DNA from: Pestalotiopsis fici W106-1
Taxonomy: Eukaryota > Ascomycota > Sordariomycetes > Amphisphaeriales > Sporocadaceae
Direction: 5' to 3'
NCBI RefSeq assembly: GCF_000516985.1
Contig: NW_006917094.1
Location: 868,001 to 932,000, forward strand
DNA length: 64,000 nucleotides
Numbering within the stretch: position 1 is the stretch's first letter; the number at the start of each line of letters is the position of its first letter. Of this stretch, positions 1 to 10,408 are shown in pieces. A program made the position numbers and the translations under genes. The notes under the pieces were generated by a model. That model was given only the letters and a program-made list of their open reading frames with translations. It ran no database searches and had not been told where the DNA came from.

Positions 1-2187
1 AGCACCAATGGTCCGAATGTCGAAATTATCGGCCAGAGCGAGGTTGGAGCGCTATACGGGACTTTCGAGTACCTTTCCATGCTGGCCCAGGGCAACTTTA
101 CCAGACTTGCTTATGGCTCAAGCCCTGCGGCGCCGGTTCGCTGGGTCAACCAATGGGACAATATGGACGGGTCTATTGAGCGAGGTTATGGAGGCCCTTC
201 CATCTTCTTTGAAAACGGCTCCACCACCACCAACATGTCGCGTGTTGAGCAATACGCGCGCCTCCTATCCTCTGTCCGACTCAATGGGGTAGTCATCAAC
301 AATGTTAATGCCAATCCCGTCATCTTGAAACCCGAAAACATTGCAGGTCTGGCCAGGATTGCCAACAGCATGCGGCCGTGGGGTGTGCGGATCGGTATCA
401 CGTTGAACTTTGCCTCTCCCGAGACGCTCGGCGGACTTTCCACGTCTGATCCCTTGGACCCGACCGTCATTGCGTGGTGGGGCAACGTGACCCAGGATAT
501 CTATCGCGAGATTCCCGACTTCCTCGGTTTCACCATCAAAGCCAGCTCCGAAGGTCAGCCCGGGCCCCTCGAATATAATCGGACCCTAGCGGACGGTGCC
601 AACCTGTTTGCCAGTGCCGTAGAGCCCTATGGAGGCCTGGTACTTTTTCGGGCATTCATCTATAATCTAACAATTCAGTTCGATGATTGGACTGGTGACC
701 GGGCAAAGCACGCTGTCGACTATGTCGCACCACACGATGGAGAGTTCAAAAAGAATGTCATTGTACAGATCAAGTACGGTCCCATTGACTTCCAGGTCCG
801 CGAGCCTGCCTCGCCGCTCTTTGCCCACCTCCAGGAGACCCCAACGGCTCTTGAGCTGGAGGTGAGCCAAGAGTATCTCGGTCAGCAGTGCCATCTCGTC
901 TATCTGCCGCCACTCTGGAGGACGGTAATGGATTTTGACTTGCGCGTCGACAACCAATCGTCTCTAATTGGGTCAGAGATCGTGACCGGACACAGATTCA
1001 ACCACAGCCTTGGCGGCTATGTAGCCGTCGTCAACGTCGGCACGAGCGACAGCTGGCTGGGAAGTATCCTGGCCATGTCCAACCTGTACGCGTTTGGACA
1101 ATTAGCCTGGAACCCGAAAATAGACGACGATGCCATCCTGACACAATGGACGCGCCTCTCCCTCGGCCTCGACGACCAAGTCGTGGCCGTTGTGACCAAC
1201 ATGTCCCTGCGCTCGTGGCCCGCGTAAGAGAACTACACTGGCAATCTCGGCATCCAAACCTTGACCGATAACCTCGACACGCATTACGGTCCCAACCCGG
1301 GTCTCTATGATACACAAGTGAAATGGGGCCAATGGATGCGTGCCAATAGAACCTCGGTGGGCATGGATCGCACCGACAGCACGGGCAGCGGCTACGCAGG
1401 TCAGTATCCGGCGCCGGTGGCGGACATGTACGAAAACCTGGACACGACGCCGGACGAGCTCCTGCTGTGGTTCCACCACGTGCCTTGGACCTATAGACTG
1501 CATAGTGGCAACACCGTGATACAACACTTTTACGATGCGCACTACGCGGGCGCCGAGACGGTGGCCGGATTTCCCAAGCTCTGGGCCACTGTCCGGGACA
1601 AGGTTGATCCCACTGTCTTTGAAGATGTCATGTTTCGTCTTCAATACCAAGCTGGCCACTCGGTTCTGTGGAGAGATAGCATCAACGAGTACTTCTACAA
1701 CATGACACAGATACCAGATGAAAAATCTCGGGTAGGAAACAACCCATGGAGGCTGGAAGCAGAAAACTTTGACCTCGAGAACTACGAGATTTTAGCCACC
1801 TCGCCATTTGAGATCTCGTCTGGGCTCTTTATCGTTCAGTCCATTTCCAATACGACCACTGGGTCATTGCGCAGTCATTCACCTTACCCCGACGGTTACT
1901 ACGATCTCCATGTGGCGTATTTCGACTTGAACGATGGCGTGGCTTCGTACTCGATGAGCGTAGGCAATGGCACGGTTGGACAATGGGTCGGAGACCTGGA
2001 AACAAAGTTGGGGCACGCACCTACAGGACGTGTTGATGGGAATTCGGCGGCAAGGGTTACATTTGAAGCTGTCTGGGTGCCTCATGGTGCTGAAATCGTC
2101 ATCAGCACTCAAGCAAATGGTACCGAAGTGGCCCCTTTGGATTATCTCGAGTTTGTGCCATCAGCCAGAGGCAGGAGCACACAGTGA
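1..2187 (+). pseudogene. GH67 alpha-glucuronidase, 3' part, broken by an in-frame TAA
   Basis: The reading frame is open from base 1, so the start lies outside the window. It encodes a secreted fungal alpha-glucuronidase that removes 4-O-methyl-glucuronic acid from xylan oligomers. Family landmarks are in order: RWVNQWDN, FEYL, SEGQPGP (Glu codon 550-552), HDGEF (Asp codon 736-738), VREPASPLF (Glu codon 802-804), then QEYLGQQCHLVYLPPLW. By family comparison those three acids are the likely catalytic residues. At 1225-1227 a TAA interrupts SWPA[stop]ENYTGN, where I recall the family having Tyr. The same frame then continues without another stop through WFHHVPW and HFYDAHYAG to TGA at 2185-2187. 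A truncated product would keep the putative catalytic acids but lose about 320 C-terminal residues. No frameshift or second stop is visible. It could be a recent null allele, a stop readthrough or a sequencing error. Confidence 0.9.
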
Positions 2188-2428
2188 TTTGAGTTTGAAA
2201 ACTTCCTTCATTGACAAGTAATACATCAATTGAAGGTACAAACAAGCAACATGATCCCGTATTTGACCAATTGCTGGTCATGCAAAATCTAAAAGATCCA
2301 AGAGCTCAGACACTAAAGCATAATGTCATATGCTTTCAATTTTATAGATATCTAGGAAGATAGCAAGCCGTGTACAGCTATCTCGTCATGCCACGTAGAA
2401 ACTCATGTCATTTCCATACTTAAAGTCA

Positions 2429-5047
2429 TCAAATTACCAACTCGGTCAACTCAGGGCCGTTGTAGACATCGGCCTCGGGTCCTGGAGTAGGCGGGGCCAA
2501 GTTCTCGTTCTTGGTCATGATCCAGCAGCTCGCATACATGTTGACACGATCAATGCAAGCACCGCCCTCACGGGCACCGTGGCGCTTGGCCGTGAATCCG
2601 AGGGTCTCAAACTGCTTGATGTACCACGGCTTCAACCCGGCCGAGCGAAGCATGACACGTCCGCCCATCTTGAGAGCGCGGTTGAGCTTGGTGATTTGGG
2701 CCGCGGCGGCGTTGGAGCCTGGGTCGAACCAGTCCATGCTGTCCATGACCACTGCCACGGTCAGCGTGCCCGGCGCAATGCGGGCAATGACCTCGTCGAT
2801 CTCGTCAGTGTGAATACGGAGTCCATCAAAGGCATCAGGCCTAGACAGTTTGGCGTGCGCCTGCTTGGAGAGGTAGTCGAGGTGGCAGCGCTTGGAGAAT
2901 TTGCCCTCCATGCAGACATAGTAGTATGGATTGTCCGCGGCAATATGGGTGGACTCGACCATGGGATCCAGTGTATTGACCATGTACTCCCAAATGGCGT
3001 GAGATCTCGTGTTACGAGCGGTTGGATTCGGTCCACAGACGGCATCAGATTGGGCATGGTCCGCTTCAATGATTGCCAATTGGTTCTTTGGCACTCCAAG
3101 GGCAGTCCACAAGAATGACTCTTGGCTGACTACAAACTTGGACACCAAGCGTGAAAGGAGAGCTGGTCGAATTCTGTTGCGCCAAATCTCGCGCTGCTCA
3201 TTGAGCGTCTTTGCCTCGAGAAGGTCTTTGACGGCACCTCGACAACCAAAAACCCGAGTGATCCAGCGGAAGATACGAATACCATGCTTTGAACCACCAG
3301 TGTCATAAAGACCTGCCTTGGACTTGGTGAAGATGTGATGGTTGTTGAGCCAGTACTGGAATGCACGGCTCGACAGATGAGGTGACATTTTGGTGATCAG
3401 AAGCGAGCGGAATTCGGGGTGTTTTCCTTCTCCAAAGATCTTCCAAAAGTCCACATAAGACAGAGATGAGTATGCGGCAACCTTGAGCTCCAAAAGATGG
3501 CACTGCGTGGGGTTCAAGTCGACGGCATGAATTCTGGCAGGGCTTTGGAGAGCGTACGACAGGATATTGTCACCTGCGCTGCAAATGGCAAGAACAACAT
3601 CATCAGACTTCAGCTTCAGAATCCTCTCGTCAACGCGAGTATCCTCCCAGGTGAACGCGTAAATGTACTCGTCGTTGAATTGTGTGTGCTTCTTGAGTTG
3701 ATCGTCATAGTAGATGCGCCAGTGATGGTTTTGATAAAAGAACGATGGCAACGGTAGATCAGCGGACAAGTTCACAACAGCAGCATCAAAGGCCTTGGAA
3801 CGAAGCTCGGGTGCAGCCCTTTCAACGGCGCGGGACAGAGCATCGGTGTGGTTCTTCGGGTGGAGATATGGTGATTCCGTGACAAGTGCATTGACTTTTT
3901 CCACAATCTCGTGTGGAAGCGCAGACGACATTGGCCGCTTATGGCAACCGAGCCAAATGTAGTAGGGAATAGCCCCAAGTGCGTAATTGCGGCTGTTGAC
4001 GTTGAGCACGGTACCGAAACGATACTCGAGGAAGTCCCTGCGGCCTGGTTCGAGGGCGACTCTGTCAATGTCGAACCAAGCACGCCAAAAGGTTCGTTGC
4101 AAGAAGTTGGTGTGACGATTAACCAAGCCGCCTGTGTAGTTCCTAAAGCTCACGTCAACTTCTGATTGTACATAGAAGTCGACCACGCCAACTATTCCGT
4201 TGGGTGCCAGCAGTGATGGAAGAGCGTCAACAACGGAGTAGTAATCAGGCTATGAATGGTCAGTCATGGTCTTGAGTTCCGCATGGAATCACGTACAATC
4301 ATGGACAAGCTATAGGACATGGTGATCAAGTCGACGCCGCCGTGCTCGGGACGTTTCTGGGAGAAGTAGCCCATATAAGGTGAGCTCGGGACATTGCCCT
4401 GCATGTGGCTCGGCTCGTGGTCTTCAAGACGGAACTTCCTGGCGTCTTGGCAGACAACCTTGACATTCTTCCAGCCAAGGCGAGCGAATCGCTTGCGGGC
4501 AACATCGCAGAGTGATGGGGAAAAGTCCACTAGGTAGACGCTGGAAAAGAAGCTGGGGACGTCGACATATTTTCCCATTGCCTCAATATTGAAGCCGGTT
4601 CCACCGCCGACCTAACTTGTTTTAGTTTCATCATAGTGTATCATTGAAGCGAGAACTCACATCAACCCAGATTCTCCTCTTCTCGGAAGACTTGGCCTTC
4701 ATGGTTGCTCGGTGCTCGAGCTGAGCCGCGGCGAGTGCCAGCATGTCTTCACGGCCCTTGAGAAGTGCGCCTCTGGTGGCGTCGTAAGCACCAGCTTGGC
4801 TCTTATAGAAACTCTCGAGGGCATCCTGTTGGTTTCCTTTGGCATCGCCACTGTGCGGCTTGAGGAAGCAGGAGTAGATGAACAGCCATAGAGCCCGGAG
4901 TATGCCAGGGTTCTCTACGGGCTTTTGGGACCTCTTGATGAGGGTGGAAAAGCATGCGCTTACGAAAAGCACAATGGTTACTCCAGAAAGGTAAATTTTT
5001 GTTTGAGGGGCCAGAGATGGCAAAACGTTACCACCAAGAGAAGCCAT
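2429..5047 (-). CDS. BTA1: Betaine lipid (DGTS) synthase, BtaB-BtaA fusion
   Basis: Three exons, complement of 4661-5047, 4297-4611 and 2429-4249, joined by GTGAGT and GTACGT introns, give 840 residues. It makes the phosphorus-free betaine lipid DGTS from diacylglycerol and S-adenosylmethionine, presumably at the ER. Residues about 17-37 form one membrane span. A SAM methyltransferase domain (BtaB-like, N-methylation) follows, with WVDVGGGTGF spanning the first splice junction near residue 130. The C-terminal half from about residue 390 is BtaA-like (3-amino-3-carboxypropyl transfer), with TWEDTRVDERIL, ICSAGDNILSYAL and HAVDLNPTQ. The BtaB-then-BtaA order is, as I recall, the fungal arrangement. 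The start at 5047 is the first ATG and precedes the membrane span. The gene converges on the GH67 relic and diverges from the Ngg1 gene across 2 kb. In fungi such genes are often phosphate-regulated, but I did not identify a regulatory site. Confidence 0.94.
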
Positions 5048-7114
5048 GGTATTCTCTCATCGCAACGGAGAGAGCAAAGTGTTGAATCAAGCTGAGCTTT
5101 TAGGTTGAACAAGCAGCAAAATGACACAGGTGTTGGTAATAGACAAGCAAGATCTAGAGAGAGCTTTGAACAGCGGTTTCCAGGCAATATATGATTCCAG
5201 TCCACTTACCTGCCTCCTGGCCTGCCTGCCTACCTACATGCCTACCTACCTACCTTAGTCACGCCACCTTTGTTGACTGGGCATGGCAGCGTGACTTTCC
5301 GATCGTGTCTACTGGCTCGAACCCAACCGCCAAGATTTTCGAGACTCGAATGGCGCATAAATCGGAATGATTCGCATAGCAACAGTGCGTGCTTCCATGA
5401 ATGGTCGTCTGTGTCGTACTGGGGGGAGATCTTCACCAGATGGACCCTGAGTTTCAACAAACCCCACCAGCTCTTAAGCTCTTGTACCCCACTATAGTTT
5501 ACTATAAAATGCACTTGCATGTCTGGGTCAATGGGTCCTCTCAGCCAATCATTTCGACCACGAGCTAGAGCCTTTGGGATACAACGAACCACCAGCGGGT
5601 TTTAGAGCTCTGCTATTCAGACTCGCTTTCGATCGCCAGGACTCTTTGGAAGAACCCACGTGCGCTAATGGCACATTGTTTGTGTTACACTCGTCTTGCC
5701 TCTCACTACGCGCGAGTTGGTTCTAATGGCAGGGCACTTGTTCACCATTGATCGTCTTGTAGCGTGAAATTGCCGACCTAGTCGCCCAATATCGGTAAAG
5801 GTGCGTGTATCAAAGGGACCATGCCGAAGACTGGATAGATGACTTGCAGCATGCAGATCAAAACTTGACCCCTCTTTGTAATGTCATTGTGTTGAGATTC
5901 CGGCGGAAACATCATGGGTAAATAGATAACGAGTCAGCTTATGACGACTATTCTCACATGGCAAATATTCACCTGCTGTAGATCATCGTGGTGGCGGGCA
6001 CAAGGCGTCGAGTTGAGTTCAGTATTCAACTACCGCTTTACTGCGGGGTACTTATGCCAAAGGCATGTTTGGGATGTTATGAACGAGAACCGTCTGGTTC
6101 GCTTTGGGGCCATACAAGGGAGCCCTGATAATTGTTGAGCCTCAGGTCAAGTATCTAGGTTACCTTCTTGGCGCCCAAAACTCAAGTTGTCTCTTTGCCC
6201 TCAAATCAATTAGTGCAATCAAACGTTTGCGCCGGTATGCTTTTCATTCTGGAATGGAGCCCGAAAACTTTTGGTGCCCCTGCCAATGCTGTTCGAACAG
6301 CAACTTGTTGTCGTGAGATGAAGTTGAATCTAGCAGACAATGTCTTATCTTTTGCCTCAAGCCATTGAACGATTACAAGCCAGTGCAGGACTGATCCTTG
6401 ACAGCTCAGGCTATCCAAGTATAGATGGCCTTGATTGCAAAACCAAATAATGAAATTATCACGAGTGTCTATTTAGCTCAGATACAATACTGATTCCAAG
6501 AAGCCGCACGATTGCTCTCAGTAGCAAAGGGTATTATAATTAGTCCTATGTTTCGCCAAAGTTCTTATTCAATACATCAAAGGACATCCAGGCCCGACAT
6601 GGAAATCTCTTAGTGAACACTTACAATGTGCCAATGAACGCTGGTGTTCCTGGCTAGAAGATTGCCAAGGCACATGCCTGCACACATAAGTTGATAAACT
6701 CGACCTGTGAATTACATATGCAGCATCATTGGAAAAGACACGAAAGTTTTCTTCAAAGGATTCAGGTTTGTTAATTTCGAGTTATAATGCAATCGCCAAG
6801 TTGAAGTAAACATGAATGGTTTCGGCCTTGGGTATGTACTAGGTAAGCAGGAGTACGTACAGGTGGGTAGGTAAACACCAGTCATGTACAAAAAGTACGT
6901 ACTGTGCCTTCCTAGGCAAAGCATTGAACCCCTGTTGCTCCGCAAAGTGGCACGTGCGTCATCTTGAGCTCGGTCGGTCGCGGCCCAGTCGCGACACCAT
7001 CTTCAACGTCCATCGAACCCCCGTCGCAACGGATTTGCAGCATAATCCTATCATCAAATCCAATATCACATTCGCCGAGCACAGTTCCGCGGGAACTGCT
7101 GCAGCGTCGAGAAA
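5048..7114. promoter_or_regulatory. Divergent intergenic region between BTA1 and the Ngg1 gene
   Basis: About 2.07 kb separate the two divergent starts. Short open frames here have no recognisable domain and no consistent coding character. The region presumably holds both promoters and 5' leaders. It contains a CCTG/CCTA tetranucleotide tract at 5211-5256 and an AGGTAGG/GTACGTAC-rich patch near 6835-6905. No gene is supported. Confidence 0.6.
5211..5256. repeat. CCTG/CCTA tetranucleotide tract
   Basis: An imperfect array of CCTG and CCTA units about 165 bases upstream of the BTA1 start codon, on the other strand. Similar short TACCTACCT runs recur in other intergenic regions of this window (about 6842-6871, 36548-36578, 40098-40108, 47051-47062). 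Confidence 0.8.
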
Positions 7115-9378
7115 ATGCCACCCGTACCTAGTCAGAAAGGGACGGGCAAGAAGGGTTCCGGTGTCGTTCGACAGCGCAGTCGGAACACAACCCCGAACGC
7201 CGCTCCTCCTCCCGGGACCGCTGGCTTGCCTCAGGGCGATACTATTGAAACCGACTTCATCAAGGATCTCAAGTTCGAGTCGCTACCAACGATAACATAT
7301 GAGGACCTGATCGAGTCTGGCGCCTCAAATGCCAACATACCAGATTCAAAGAGCCTCGACGGCTTGATCAATCGCTTGACCAAGATCCATGACATAATCG
7401 AAGGTCGAGGTTCGTATTGCGACCGTGGCATGCGACTTGTGGCTGGTGAGCGAAGTAAGATGCATTTTGAGGACGTGTCTTCGGCTGGACGAGAGGACGA
7501 AAAGCCACGACGTGACGACGATGAAAAGAAGGCCAACAAGAAGAAGAGAAAGGCGACCGATAGTCTTGCACCTCAGGACGCCAAAGTTGGTAAGTCGAAA
7601 CCCTGCGAATATCGTCAACGGCCATACCCCTCATTCATTCGGTTGGCCCCGACCCAATGCAATCGCCACGACAGCTTCATCCGCGTTTTCTTGAGCTTCA
7701 CTAGTTAAGCACCTGCAAACGTTTGCAAACCTCCCCTCCACCAACCCCATGACTGTCGCGTCTATTGTGTCAACAGCGCAACCTTGACGACCAGAAATCC
7801 ATTGCACCTTCACCAGACCGAAAAAAAACCCATCAACACATTCATTGAGCTATAAGCAACCATGTCCTAATCATGTCATCCTTAGATCGATCATCGCCCT
7901 TGCGCGATCCAAACAGCAAGCCCCGCAAACACTCGCGAGACAACGATTCGGCAAGCTCTTCTCTATCACCGGTTGCTAAGGAAACGCCAGGCGCCATGGA
8001 TGTAGACGAAAAGCCCAAGACCCAGGAAAAGGCCGAGGAAGAGGAGGAAGAAGAAAGCTCTGAAGATGAAGGCGCACCCCCTAGACGTGAGGCACCGCAG
8101 TTCCAGACATTTGGTGAAGACCCTTCCACGTTCCCGGATCCGACCGTTTACGAAATTCGCGAGGTCACACCCGACATGACGCCCGACCAGCGCCGGGAGA
8201 TTTATAGCGTTGCCGTGTACCCAGAGTCGGATCTTGCCGACCTGATTGCGGGCGACCCGCCCGACCAGGATTTCAGCAGTGGAAAGGCTTCAAACCAGAT
8301 CGCAGCAAGTACCTTTGCAACCTATACCGAACCTTACTTCAGACCTTTTAATGAAGAGGACTTGGCTTTCCTGAGAGAGCGCGGCGATCGCGTAGCCCCC
8401 TTTGTCATGCCCAAGCGAGGCAAGCGTCACTATACCGAAATCTGGGCAGAAGAAGATGGTGCCACGTCCATGGATACAACTTCGCCCGGCCGCGACAAAC
8501 TTCCCCCGAATCAGCCTAGAGGCAATATTGATCACATGGATGATGATGTGGCCGAGACTGACAAGCTCTCTGTCGGCCCCATCCTCTCGAGACTGTTACA
8601 AGCTATGCGCCCAGAGGCACGTGCTCAACCCTCCGAGGACAAGCCCATGATCAACGGCATCAACGGCGATTCTGAAGTCAAGGCTGAAACAAATGGTGAA
8701 GTCAACGGATTGAATGATGAAGACGGGAAGAGCTTACCGCCTGCATCATGCATGCCCGAGTCGAGCAGCGAGGCGTGGAAGAAGGCTACCCACCCAAAAT
8801 TGGACTACACTCAGGTTGACGAAAGGATCAAGCAGGAGCTTCGTCATATCGGCTTTTTGCCTGAGGATGGCTTTGATGGAGATTATGACGGGCACTACGA
8901 TGATGAAGTCGCAGCACGACTTCGGCTCCTTCAAAATCGCCTTCGCGACCAAATCCTCATTAATGGCGCTCGTAAGGCTCGGTTGACTGAGCTCGTTAAG
9001 GAACGCATGGCGCATCAAGAGTATCAAACTATCCTCGAGGATCTCGACAGTCAGGTCCAAGGCGCCTATCTTAAGAGGACGCGCACCCTGGGCAAGTCCA
9101 AGAAGAACAAGCGACCTGGAGGTGCGGGCGGAGGCAATCAAGCTGCTGGTGGTGGAGCTGCCGGCATGGCGCGGCCTGGCATTGGCGATGTTGCCAAGAC
9201 ACTCATGGAGCGTCGCCGCCGGTGGATTGACAGCATCGGTACAGTGTTTGATGATCCAAACCTGGGCAAGGTGCCTCGAGCAACAGATCCGGGAAGTTCA
9301 ATCTTCAAACCCGAAGACATGCAGCCACTCGTAAAGGTCGAGCGCCAGAATTGGGACGAGGAAGTTGAAGAAGAGTAA
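7115..9378 (+). CDS. ngg1: SAGA/ADA complex subunit Ngg1 (Ada3)
   Basis: Two exons, 7115-7589 and 7886-9378, encode 655 residues. The product is the Ada3/Ngg1 adaptor that couples the Gcn5 acetyltransferase to SAGA in the nucleus. The N-terminus is basic with [14 protein letters not shown] composition. A long acidic stretch of Glu runs sits near residue 210. A conserved central block contains [18 protein letters not shown] followed by [18 protein letters not shown]. The Ada3 C-terminal domain lies at about residues 460-570 ([20 protein letters not shown]) and ends in a Lys/Gly-rich tail. The intron is long for this genome (296 nt), with donor GTAAGT, branch-like CCTAATC near 7868 and acceptor CCTTAG. 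It has in-frame stops, and retention would yield a 197-residue N-terminal fragment. The ATG at 7115 is the first in frame. Confidence 0.9.
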
Positions 9379-10408
9379 TCCCAGTGATTGTTTGCGAAAG
9401 AGAATTCCTCTGAGACGAAGTATAATGATACCACAAACTGGCGTTTGGCGTTGAGAGACGGACGATCCGAGATTTGGGCTGTCACGAAGCTCATTATTGG
9501 CTTAAGTAAACTGCATGGGGAACATATGCTCCTAAACAATTCTACTAGGTAGTGTGTAGATTGGCAAAAAGCAGTATTTTGTTTTGATGATACATTGAGC
9601 GTTGCCATCATGCCTTTTGAGCGCGTTGTTTCGAATTACGTGCTTCAGCTTACAGCAACGGCATAACGAGAGAAGAGCCAGGGCAGTATATAATCAATAT
9701 TCAGGCAGGAATCTGTTTGCGAACAGTATACCGACTCAAAGTCTCCCGGCGATGGGTATCATCAGGCTGTGGGGAGATGAGGTCGAAACAACTCGTGATC
9801 GTCTTTACGTCTTGGGGTGTTCACGGCGAAGGCCGGGAGTGGAAATACAGTGTCCATGTGAGTAATAAAAGACATACTCTATCTCAGAATGGCACAATAC
9901 TGATGAGCTTTTGTGGAACTCTCAAGATGTTCTGTGTAACAAGCCTTCTGTACTTTCTAGGTAGGTTGATAGCCTGCCCACCAAAAGGTATCGTCAACGA
10001 TATAGTGAAAAGAAGGCACAAGATGATTGGCCAATGTGACGACAAGCACAACCCAGCCATCTCATTATGCAGGGTGAGTGCACTGAATATGTAACCAACA
10101 AAGTATGTATGCATGGCCCGTATCGCTTGTAGAGTTGCGGGGTAATTGAAGCATGCATGGAAGGGAAGGTACATTACCCAACCAAGCACGTAGCGAGCGA
10201 GCGGAGCCCCACGCAAGCCGGCGAACGGCGAAGATCCCCAAAGACAGCTGGGGGTCTGGATCTTGGCTTGGGTGATTAGGGAAAAAAAAAGAAATGCTGA
10301 AGGTCAAGGTATCTATCTCCCTTTTGATATGGTGATGAACTGAAGCACTCACTATAAGCCATCGGATTCTACCCCAATTCAGCCCATAGGACGAGTTATA
10401 CTGCCAAG
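9379..10408. promoter_or_regulatory. Intergenic region between the Ngg1 gene and the urease gene
   Basis: About 1.03 kb holding the 3' end of the Ngg1 transcript and the urease promoter and leader. No open frame here shows a recognisable protein. I see no structured element beyond A-rich runs near 10280-10292. Confidence 0.55.

Noticed and set aside
1225..1227. Programmed stop readthrough in GH67
   Set aside because: Not excluded, but TAAGAG lacks the TGA-CTA context known to favour readthrough; a nonsense mutation is the simpler reading.
2405..3118. 237-codon plus-strand open frame
   Set aside because: Antisense to the BtaA domain of the betaine-lipid synthase.
5300..5330. GGTTCGAG-like B-box on the minus strand suggesting a tRNA
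   Set aside because: The flanking bases do not form a T-arm or acceptor stem.
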